NCBI RefSeq assembly: GCF_012273655.1
Contig: NZ_JAAWWP010000011.1
Location: forward strand, 1 to 64,000
Direction of reading: 5' to 3'
Source: Streptomyces physcomitrii
Lineage (GTDB): Bacteria > Actinomycetota > Actinomycetes > Streptomycetales > Streptomycetaceae
Length of the DNA stretch: 64,000 nt
The stretch's first letter is position 1, and every line of letters starts with the position of its first letter. The translations under genes were made by a program, and so were the position numbers. A model generated the notes under the pieces. That model had not been told where the DNA came from. It was given only the letters and a program-made list of their open reading frames with translations, and searched no databases. This document shows positions 57,876 through 64,000 of the stretch, piece after piece.

Positions 57876-59489
57876 TCACCCCGCCGGCTCCCGCAGCCGG
57901 AAGCGCTGGATCTTGCCGCTGGGGGTCTTCGGGAGTTCGGGGAGGAAGGTGAGGGCGCGGGGGTATTTGTAGGGGGCGATGGCGGACTTCACGAAGGACT
58001 GGAGTTCGGCGGCCTTGGCCTCGTCGGCGGGGGTGCCCTCGCGCAGGACGACATAGGCCTTGACGATGGTGCCGCGCTCCTCGTGCGGGGCGCCGACCAC
58101 GGCCGCCTCGGCGACGTCGGGGTGGGCGAGCAGCGCCTCCTCGACCTCGGGGGCGGCGATGTTGTAGCCGGAGGAGATGATCATGTCGTCGCTGCGGGCC
58201 CGGAACCAGAAGTAGCCCTCGGCGTCGCGGACGTAGGTGTCGCCGGTGATGTTCCAGCCGTCCTGGACGAAGAGCCGCTGCCGCTCGTCGGAGAGGTAGC
58301 GGCAGCCGGTCGGGCCCTGCACCGCGAGGCGCCCTGGGGTGCCGTCCGGGACCGGTCTGCCGTCGGGGCCGAGGACGGCGGCGCGGTAGCCGGGGACCGC
58401 GCGGCCGGTGGCGCCGGGGCGGATGTCTTCGTCGGCGGCGGAGATGAAGATGTGCAGGAGTTCGGTGCCGCCGATGCCGTCGATGATGCGCAGACCGGTC
58501 TGCCGGTGGAACTCCTCCCATACGGTCCGCGAGAGGTGTTCGCCCGCCGAGACGCAGCGCCGCAGGGTGCCGAGCGAGTCCGCGTGCCCGGCGGCGAGCA
58601 TGGCCTTGTAGGCGGTCGGCGCGGTGAACAGGACCGTCACGCCGTGCGCGGCGCAGGCCTCGGCCAGCTCGGCGGGGGTGGCGCGTTCCAGGAGCAGGGT
58701 GCTGGCGCCGGTGTGCAGCGGGAAGACGAGCAGTCCGCCGAGGCCGAAGGTGAAGCCGAGCGGGGGCGTGCCGGTGAAGACGTCGTCCGGGCCGGGCCGC
58801 AGGACGTGCCGGGAGAAGGTGTCGGCGTTGGCGAGCACGTCCCGGTGGAAGTGCATGGTCGCCTTGGGGCGGCCGGTGGTCCCGGAGGTGGGGCCGAGCA
58901 GCACCACGTCGTCGGCGGCGGTGGCGACCGCGGTGAACCGCGCCGGTTTGGCGGCGCTGCGCGCGACGGCGTCCTCGGGTGCCGCCGGGTCGCCGTACGG
59001 CAGCACCGTCAACTCCCGGTCCGCCTGGTGGAGTTCACCGAGGAAGCGGTGGTCGCACAGGGCCAGCGAGGGGCGGGTCAGCTCGATCAGGCCGGCGAGT
59101 TCCCCGGCGCGCAGCAGCGGCACGGTGGTGACGACGACCCCGCCCGCCTTGACCACCGCCAGCCAACAGGCCACCAGATACGGGGTGTTGGGGCCGCGCA
59201 GCAGGACCCGGTTGCCCGGCAGCAGGCCGTGGTCCTCGGTGAGCAGCCGGGCCAGGCGGTCGGTGGCGCGCTGGAGGTCGCCGTAGGTCCAGGTCTCGGT
59301 GGGGGTGCGCAGACAGGGCCGGTCGGGGCCGAGGCGGCGGATGGTCTTGTCCAGCAACTCCTCGGCGCAGTTGAGGCGTTCGGGGTACTGGAGTTCCGGC
59401 AGGTCGAAGTGGAGTTCGGGCCACTGGCTTCGGGGCGGCAGGTGGTCGCGGCAGAACGTGTCGAGGTGCGCGGACTCGGAGAGCTGCAC
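57876..59489 (-). CDS. Aryl-CoA ligase (2-aminobenzoate/benzoate/salicylate-CoA ligase-like)
   Basis: 537 aa. ANL superfamily: P-loop GPTSGTTGRPKATMHFH (about 203-219), GYNIAAPEVEEALLAHPDVAEAAVVG, and the C-terminal catalytic Lys in LPKTPSGKIQRF. It resembles 2-aminobenzoate-CoA and benzoate-CoA ligases. In the known Streptomyces salicylate pathway the acid is first activated to a CoA ester before 5-hydroxylation, so salicylate or a related hydroxybenzoate is the likely substrate. Downstream of, and co-directional with, the isomerase gene (31 bp gap). Confidence 0.8.
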   Translation of the reverse strand: MQLSESAHLDTFCRDHLPPRSQWPELHFDLPELQYPERLNCAEELLDKTIRRLGPDRPCLRTPTETWTYGDLQRATDRLARLLTEDHGLLPGNRVLLRGPNTPYLVACWLAVVKAGGVVVTTVPLLRAGELAGLIELTRPSLALCDHRFLGELHQADRELTVLPYGDPAAPEDAVARSAAKPARFTAVATAADDVVLLGPTSGTTGRPKATMHFHRDVLANADTFSRHVLRPGPDDVFTGTPPLGFTFGLGGLLVFPLHTGASTLLLERATPAELAEACAAHGVTVLFTAPTAYKAMLAAGHADSLGTLRRCVSAGEHLSRTVWEEFHRQTGLRIIDGIGGTELLHIFISAADEDIRPGATGRAVPGYRAAVLGPDGRPVPDGTPGRLAVQGPTGCRYLSDERQRLFVQDGWNITGDTYVRDAEGYFWFRARSDDMIISSGYNIAAPEVEEALLAHPDVAEAAVVGAPHEERGTIVKAYVVLREGTPADEAKAAELQSFVKSAIAPYKYPRALTFLPELPKTPSGKIQRFRLREPAG

Positions 59490-59520
59490 GGGCGGTGCTC
59501 CCTTCTGCGAGTGGCCCTTC

Positions 59521-60300
59521 TCAGGAGGGCAGCGGGGACTCGGCGTAGGCGCCGGAGAGCAGGGTGCCCGCGCCGGGGGCGAGGGCGGGCAGGTCCAGGG
59601 CCCGCATCAGCTGGTGCGCGGTGGCGACGGAGGCCGACAGGACCGGCTTGCCCAGCTCCTGCTCGACGCGTTCGACCGAGGTCAGCGAGGGGAGCTGCAC
59701 ACAGGCCGAGAGGACGACCGCATCGGCCTGGCTGTGGTCCAACCGCCGCACGATCGGCAGGAGTTCGTCGGGGTCGTGGGCGGCGACCCGCAGGTTGTCG
59801 GGGATCTCCAGGGCGGTGAAGTCGGCGGTCTCGATGCCCTCGGCGGCCAGGTAGTCCACGACCGTGCGGGTCAGCGGCTTCAGATAGGGGGCGACCAGGG
59901 TGATGGTGCGCGCGCCCATCGTGTGCAGCGCGCCGACCAGGGCGCCGGCGCTGGTCACCACCGGTGCCTCGGCGCCGTTCTCGCGGGTGACCGCGGTGAG
60001 CTTCTCCTCGCTGGCGCGGTGGTAGCCGCGCCCCGTGCTCATGATGGCGACCAGGCAGGCGTAGCCGAGGACGTCGACGCGGGCGTCGGAGAGTTCGGCG
60101 GCGCAGCGGGTGGAGTCGGCGTCCATGACGGCCAGTTCCTCCGCGCGTACCTCCCTCATCCGCATCCGGCTGGAGTGGAAGGTGAAGCGCTCCGGGGCGA
60201 CCTGCTCCCTGGCCCGGAAGAGGGCCGGTATCTCGGTCTCCATGGTCACATTGGAACTGGGCACGATCTGCCCGATGCGGTAGGGGAGTTGGCGGCTCAT
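59521..60300 (-). CDS. Maleate cis-trans isomerase-like (Asp/Glu racemase family)
   Basis: 259 aa. The N-terminal GQIVPSSNVTMETEIP motif and two catalytic Cys (YACLVAIMS near residue 82, and ACVQLPSL near 200) identify maleate isomerase. It converts maleate to fumarate. Together with an FAH-fold hydrolase it suggests that maleylpyruvate is hydrolysed directly, giving maleate and pyruvate, without prior isomerisation to fumarylpyruvate. Its start overlaps the hydrolase stop (ATGA). Confidence 0.8.
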   Translation of the reverse strand: MSRQLPYRIGQIVPSSNVTMETEIPALFRAREQVAPERFTFHSSRMRMREVRAEELAVMDADSTRCAAELSDARVDVLGYACLVAIMSTGRGYHRASEEKLTAVTRENGAEAPVVTSAGALVGALHTMGARTITLVAPYLKPLTRTVVDYLAAEGIETADFTALEIPDNLRVAAHDPDELLPIVRRLDHSQADAVVLSACVQLPSLTSVERVEQELGKPVLSASVATAHQLMRALDLPALAPGAGTLLSGAYAESPLPS

Positions 60301-61232
60301 CCCCGCTCAGCCCCCGCCTCGCGCGCGTCCACCACCGGGTTGCGCAGGGTGCCGATCGACTCGATGCTCGCCTCCACCACGTCGCCGGGGGTGAGGAACT
60401 GCTGCGGGGTGAAGCTCGCCCCGACGCCCGCCGGGGAGCCGGTGGCGATGACGTCGCCCGGTTCCAGGGTCATGCCGGAGCTGATGTCGGCGATGAGTTC
60501 GGGGATGCGGAAGAGCATGTGCCGGGTGTTGCCCTTCTGCTTGACCTCGCCGTTGACCTTGAGCAGCAGGTCCAGGTTCTGCGGGTCGGGGACCGTGTCG
60601 GCGGTGCGGACCGCGGGGCCCAGCGGGGCGTAGGAGTCCTGGCCCTTGGAGAAAAACCACTGCCCGCCGCGGCGCTGGTCGCGGGCGCTGATGTCGTTGA
60701 CGATGCTGTAGCCGAAGACGTGGTCCAGGGCGTCCTCGGGGCGCACCCGGCGGGCCGTCTTCCCGATGACCACGGCGAGTTCGCACTCCCAGTCCAGCTG
60801 GGCGGTCAACTCGCCGTTGTGCCAGATGGGTTCACCGGGCCCGGTGACCGCGGTGGCGGGCTTGCTGAAGAGCACCGGCCGCTGCGGGAGTTCCCTGTCG
60901 GTGTCCAGGGTGCGCGCCGACTCGGCCACGTGCTCGGTGTAGTTGAGGCCGACCCCGACCACCTTCCCGGGCCGCAGCGGCGCCCGCAGCCGCACTGCGG
61001 AGAGCGGCAGCCGCACCCCGTCCGGGAGCGGAGCGGCCAGCAACTCCCGCAGCCGTACGAGGAGTTCGGGTCCCGCCTCGATCGCCTCGCGTACCGAGGC
61101 CGGGGCCTCGCCGAGCCCCGGAAGCGGCACCCCGTGCGCGGCCGCCAGCGCGGCGACGTCGAGCACCGCGTCCTGGTCCTGGACGCCGAGGCGGCGCACC
61201 TCGTCCTCGCGGACATAGCTGACGAGCAGCAT
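60297..61232 (-). CDS. Fumarylacetoacetate hydrolase-fold protein (acylpyruvate hydrolase)
   Basis: 311 aa from ATG 61232 (GGAAG upstream); GTG 61244 is the alternative. FAH fold: VVGVGLNYTEHVAESART, FSKPATAVTGPGEPI, LDWECELAVVIGKTARR, YSIVNDISARDQRRGGQWFFSKGQDSYAPLGP, with the metal-binding Glu and Asp. In a gentisate pathway such enzymes hydrolyse maleylpyruvate or fumarylpyruvate. Operon with the isomerase. Confidence 0.8.
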   Translation of the reverse strand: MLLVSYVREDEVRRLGVQDQDAVLDVAALAAAHGVPLPGLGEAPASVREAIEAGPELLVRLRELLAAPLPDGVRLPLSAVRLRAPLRPGKVVGVGLNYTEHVAESARTLDTDRELPQRPVLFSKPATAVTGPGEPIWHNGELTAQLDWECELAVVIGKTARRVRPEDALDHVFGYSIVNDISARDQRRGGQWFFSKGQDSYAPLGPAVRTADTVPDPQNLDLLLKVNGEVKQKGNTRHMLFRIPELIADISSGMTLEPGDVIATGSPAGVGASFTPQQFLTPGDVVEASIESIGTLRNPVVDAREAGAERG

Positions 61233-61329
61233 GCGTACTTCCACTCCCTCTCGTTTTGGCCCTGGTGGGCCGGGCCGTGCGGTCCTGCCGTGCGGGTGGT
61301 GCTCCTCGGCTGCTCAGCCCTTCGGCTGC

Positions 61330-62451
61330 TCAACCGAGGGGCTGGTGGCCGCCGTTGTCGGGGTAGGCCTCCTCGCGCCAGAAGCCGAGGGAGCGCATCA
61401 CCGGGAAGTCGTCGAAGGAGAAGAGGACGGCGTCCTCGGAGGCGTCGGCGTTCGCGTGCTCGTGCCAGGCCCAGGAGGGCACCGCGAAGATGTCGCCCTC
61501 GCGCCAGTCGAAGCGCTGCCCGGCGATCACCGAACTCCCGCTGCCCTTGGCGACGTTGTAGACCACCGAGCCGGTGTGCCGGTGCGCCCGGGTCGCCTGG
61601 CCCGGTCGCAGCAGTTGGAGATGGGCGCCCATGGTCGGCATCACCGGGCCGCCGGTCAGCGGGTTGCTGTACTCCAGGATGATCCCGTCGTACGGCGAAC
61701 CCTCGCTCGCCTTGGCCGCGTCGAGCAGCGCCGGGTAGGCCCGCTCCCAGGGGTAGGCGAACAGCGGCGAGTAGGGCTTGTGCCAGCCGTCCTCGAAGCC
61801 GAAGGGGCGCAGTACGCCCGAACCGTAGGTCAGCAGCGAGGAGTCGGGGATCGGCCGGGGCTGCTGGTACAGCTCGGGGTGGACCTCGTAGAAGCCCGCG
61901 TCGTGCGCGTTGACCAGCGGGATGTCCAGGCCGTCCTGCCAGATGACCGGGCCGCCGGTGTCCTCGGGGCTCTCGTTGCCGTGCTCGTGCCAGGTCCAGT
62001 TCGGGGTGATCGCGAAGTCGCGGGGGCCGACGCGGAGTTTCTGCCCGTCCACGACGGTCCAGGCGCCCTGTCCCTCGACCACGAAGCGCAGCGCCGAGGC
62101 CTGGTGGCGGTGGGCGGTCATCGACTCGCCGGGGCCCATGACCTGGAGCCCGGTGTAGAGCATGCCCACGGCCGCGGAGACGTCCTTGCGGCCCGGGTTG
62201 ACCAGCATCACCACCCGGCGCCCCGCCTCGTCGCCCTTGACCAGGGCCAGCGACTCCAGGACCAGCGGGCGCAGCTTCTCGTACGACCACAGCACCGGCA
62301 CCGACTTGGGCTGCGGGTACCAGGGTTCGATCTCGTTGGCCACGGTCCACAGGGCGCCGGCCTCGTGCCCGGCCAGCCGCTCGTAGTACGCCTTCAGGTC
62401 CGCCGTGTCGCTGACCCGTGCCCGGCCCAGTACGTCGTCGCTGTACGTCAT
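61330..62451 (-). CDS. Gentisate 1,2-dioxygenase (bicupin)
   Basis: 373 aa. Two cupin domains: the N-terminal one has the metal-binding histidines in MTAHRHQASALRFVVEGQG and TWHEHGN (about residues 112-160), and a second with RAHRHTGSVVYNVAKG and AWHEHAN. Both carry HxH-type sites, as in gentisate dioxygenases and related salicylate dioxygenases. It cleaves the ring of gentisate between C1 and C2 to maleylpyruvate. It starts the leftward operon of hydrolase, isomerase and ligase. Confidence 0.85.
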   Translation of the reverse strand: MTYSDDVLGRARVSDTADLKAYYERLAGHEAGALWTVANEIEPWYPQPKSVPVLWSYEKLRPLVLESLALVKGDEAGRRVVMLVNPGRKDVSAAVGMLYTGLQVMGPGESMTAHRHQASALRFVVEGQGAWTVVDGQKLRVGPRDFAITPNWTWHEHGNESPEDTGGPVIWQDGLDIPLVNAHDAGFYEVHPELYQQPRPIPDSSLLTYGSGVLRPFGFEDGWHKPYSPLFAYPWERAYPALLDAAKASEGSPYDGIILEYSNPLTGGPVMPTMGAHLQLLRPGQATRAHRHTGSVVYNVAKGSGSSVIAGQRFDWREGDIFAVPSWAWHEHANADASEDAVLFSFDDFPVMRSLGFWREEAYPDNGGHQPLG

Positions 62452-62531
62452 CTCCGCGCCTCTCCGTCCGGCGTCGCCGTCCGCTGTCGTCCGCGCTCGT
62501 GTCCTGCCGCCTGCCCCCGTGTTGCGTTCTG

Positions 62532-62573
62532 TTGACGGTCGTCATAGTCACGCTATAGCTTCGAGGGTGTCAA
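62532..62573. promoter_or_regulatory. Interlocked divergent promoters of the aromatic cluster
   Basis: Plus strand: TTGACG (62532-62537) and TAGCTT (62556-62561), 18 nt apart. Minus strand: TTGACA (62568-62573) and GACTAT (62544-62549), 18 nt apart. Each promoter's -10 box lies inside the other's spacer. ATAG/CTAT (62544-62547, 62553-62556) is an imperfect operator-like repeat. Confidence 0.55.
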
Positions 62574-62643
62574 GAGGCCGGGAGTGGAGTGTCGGAGGAC
62601 CGCGCGTGCCGAGGGCGCGGGCGCCGGGAGACTGGAGGACCAG

Positions 62644-63063
62644 ATGAACGCACCGGACCCCGCGGCGCTCGCCGTCACCCTCAAGCGCCGCGTGGAGTGG
62701 GTCGACACCGACGCCGCGGGCCACCAGCACCACTCGGCGATCCTGCGCTGGGTCGAGGCCGCCGAGGCCCAACTCCTGCGCGCGCACGGCCTGGAGTGGC
62801 TCTTCGGCCGCGCGCCCCGGGTCCGCCACGAGGTCGACTACCGCGCCCGGCTGTGGTTCGGCGAGGAGGTCACCACCCATCTGCGGGTGGAGCGCCTCGG
62901 CCGCACCTCGCTCGCCTACGCCTTCGAGGTGCACGGGCGCGAGGGACTGGCCGCCGAGGGCCGCCTGGTGGTGGTGCACGCCGAGCCCGACGCGCCCGCG
63001 GCCACCCCCTGGCCCGCCGAGGTCCGCACCGCCTTCGCCGCCGCCGAGGGGGTGCGCTCCTGA
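62644..63063 (+). CDS. 4HBT-type acyl-CoA thioesterase
   Basis: 139 aa from ATG 62644 with GGAGG 5 nt upstream. Hot-dog fold: RRVEWVDTDAAGHQHHSAILRWVEAAEAQLL with the Asp and His of 4-hydroxybenzoyl-CoA thioesterases. In the pathway it would release gentisate from gentisyl-CoA. Its stop overlaps the next start (TGATG). Confidence 0.85.
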   Translation: MNAPDPAALAVTLKRRVEWVDTDAAGHQHHSAILRWVEAAEAQLLRAHGLEWLFGRAPRVRHEVDYRARLWFGEEVTTHLRVERLGRTSLAYAFEVHGREGLAAEGRLVVVHAEPDAPAATPWPAEVRTAFAAAEGVRS

Positions 63064-64000
63064 TGCGGATCGCGGTGGTCGGCGGCGGCCCGGCCGGGCT
63101 CTACTTCGCCGCGCTCGCCCAGCAGTCGGACCCCTCCCGCGAGATCACCGTCCACGAACGCAACGCCGCCGACGACACCTTCGGCTTCGGCGTGGTCTTC
63201 TCCGACGAGACCCTGGACGGGATCGCGGCCGCCGATCCGGGCGTATTCGCCGCCATGGAGAGCGAGTTCGCCCGCTGGAGCGACATCGACATCCACTACC
63301 GCGGCCGGGTGGTGACCTCCGGCGGCCACGGTTTCGCCGCCCTCTCCCGCAAGCGGCTGCTCCAACTGCTCCAGGAGCACTGCCGGGACCTCGGCGTGCG
63401 GCTGCGGTACGGCGCCGCGGCCCCGCCCGCCGACCAACTCGCCCGCGAGAACGACCTGGTGGTCGCCGCGGACGGGGTGCACTCGGCGATCCGCGCCAAG
63501 TACGCCGATGTCTTCCAGCCCTCCCTGGACGCCCGCGACTGCCGCTATATGTGGCTCGCCGTCGACCGGCCCCTGGAGGCCTTCACCTTCCTCGTGGTCG
63601 AGACCCCGCACGGCCCGGTGCAGGTGCACGCCTACCCGTACAGCCGCGAACGCTCCACCTTCATCGTCGAGATGGACTCCGCCACCTGGCGCGCCGCGGG
63701 CTTCGAGACCCTGGCGGCGCGGGAGCCCGCGCCGGGGGCGAGCGACGAGGCGAGCATCGCCCGCTGCGCCGCGCTGCTCGACGGACACCTCGGCGGCCGG
63801 CGGCTGCTCGGCAACAACTCCCGCTGGGTGCGCTTCACCACGGTGCGCAACCGCACCTGGCGGTACGGCAATACGGTGCTCCTCGGCGACGCCGCGCACA
63901 CCGCGCACTTCTCCATCGGCTCCGGCACCAAGCTCGCCATGGAGGACGCCCTCGCCCTCGCCGCCGCCCTCCGGCCCGGGCACCAGGACCTCGCCACCGC
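63063..64000 (+). CDS. FAD-dependent salicylyl-CoA 5-hydroxylase-like monooxygenase (partial, right edge)
   Basis: About 312 codons seen; the 3' end is outside the window. N-terminal FAD motif RIAVVGGGPAGLYFAAL, the VVFSDETLDG segment and GDAAHTAHFSIGSGTKLAMEDALAL near residues 274-300 match the salicylyl-CoA 5-hydroxylase (SdgC-like) group. This group can have an additional C-terminal oxidoreductase domain beyond the edge. It hydroxylates salicylyl-CoA to gentisyl-CoA with NADH and O2. It starts inside the previous gene's stop. Confidence 0.8.
   Translation, partial: MRIAVVGGGPAGLYFAALAQQSDPSREITVHERNAADDTFGFGVVFSDETLDGIAAADPGVFAAMESEFARWSDIDIHYRGRVVTSGGHGFAALSRKRLLQLLQEHCRDLGVRLRYGAAAPPADQLARENDLVVAADGVHSAIRAKYADVFQPSLDARDCRYMWLAVDRPLEAFTFLVVETPHGPVQVHAYPYSRERSTFIVEMDSATWRAAGFETLAAREPAPGASDEASIARCAALLDGHLGGRRLLGNNSRWVRFTTVRNRTWRYGNTVLLGDAAHTAHFSIGSGTKLAMEDALALAAALRPGHQDLAT

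Overview
The window is high-GC actinobacterial chromosome, almost certainly Streptomyces. The evidence is the codon bias, the BldD-, DasR- and HrcA-type operators, the GAF-PAS-GGDEF cyclase CdgB, a solo groEL with CIRCE elements, a thrC/sulfur-carrier pair under a SAM riboswitch, and a chitinase/LPMO pair. From memory, the order cdgB, nagA-nagK, otsB/otsA, thrC, scoF-like cold-shock gene, groEL2, murQ resembles the SCO428x-SCO431x region of S. coelicolor; this was not checked by alignment. I see no tRNA, rRNA, CRISPR array, insertion sequence, prophage or recognisable attachment site.

Layout. 1-6.4 kb: two C4-dicarboxylate/cation symporters (one cut by the left edge), an FMN reductase and a LuxR-type regulator on the minus strand, divergent from an OmpR-type two-component system and a second LuxR-type regulator. 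6.6-10 kb: a three-subunit succinate dehydrogenase operon, sdhC-sdhA-sdhB. 10.3-23 kb: mostly single housekeeping or accessory genes (FetB-like permease, YhgE/ABC-2-like membrane protein, F420-type oxidoreductase, DHA2 exporter, MDR oxidoreductase, FAD amine oxidase-like protein, pentapeptide protein, M1 peptidase lipoprotein, TerD, ArfB, flavin reductase). 23-30 kb: cdgB with a dense regulatory upstream region, a membrane-anchored CBM35-like protein, then sugar genes (PfkB-type kinase, nagA, nagK) with a DasR-type operator. 30-35 kb: otsB and otsA around a secreted protein, and a glucosyl-3-phosphoglycerate synthase-like gene. 35.6-40 kb: SAM riboswitch, thrC and CysO-like carrier, cold-shock gene, double-CIRCE groEL. 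40-45.5 kb: Uma2-like protein, His-rich DUF6153 protein, DUF305 lipoprotein, murQ and its RpiR-type regulator, two small genes. 45.8-50.2 kb: GH19 chitinase, AA10 LPMO, HD-domain protein, DinB/maleylpyruvate isomerase-fold protein, cutC; dre-like sites precede both the LPMO and cutC. 50.3-57.6 kb: HelD/HelR-type helicase, VOC protein, XPB-type helicase, GNAT protein, PaaX-type regulator. 57.9-64 kb: a salicylyl-CoA/gentisate-type aromatic degradation cluster running off the right edge.

How the genes work together. The left block suggests regulated uptake and oxidation of C4-dicarboxylates. The middle is linked by amino-sugar metabolism: chitinase, LPMO, nagK, nagA, murQ and putative DasR sites. 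The right block can be read as a route: acyl-CoA ligase, CoA-ester 5-hydroxylase, thioesterase, gentisate dioxygenase, FAH-fold hydrolase and maleate isomerase, giving fumarate and pyruvate. Fumarate would enter the same TCA segment as succinate dehydrogenase.

Two features recur. About sixteen genes lack a Shine-Dalgarno sequence and instead have a TANNNT-like -10 box 6-7 nt before the start codon, as expected for leaderless mRNAs. There are also many unrelated short tandem repeats (6, 13, 16, 17, 18, 20, 22 and 26 bp), mainly in intergenic DNA. I did not find a convincing wholly new system; the best leads are the altered cation-binding motif in the second symporter, the Cys-capped sulfur carrier under a SAM riboswitch, the cdgB regulatory region, the dre-flanked LPMO/cutC pair, and the interlocked promoters of the aromatic cluster.
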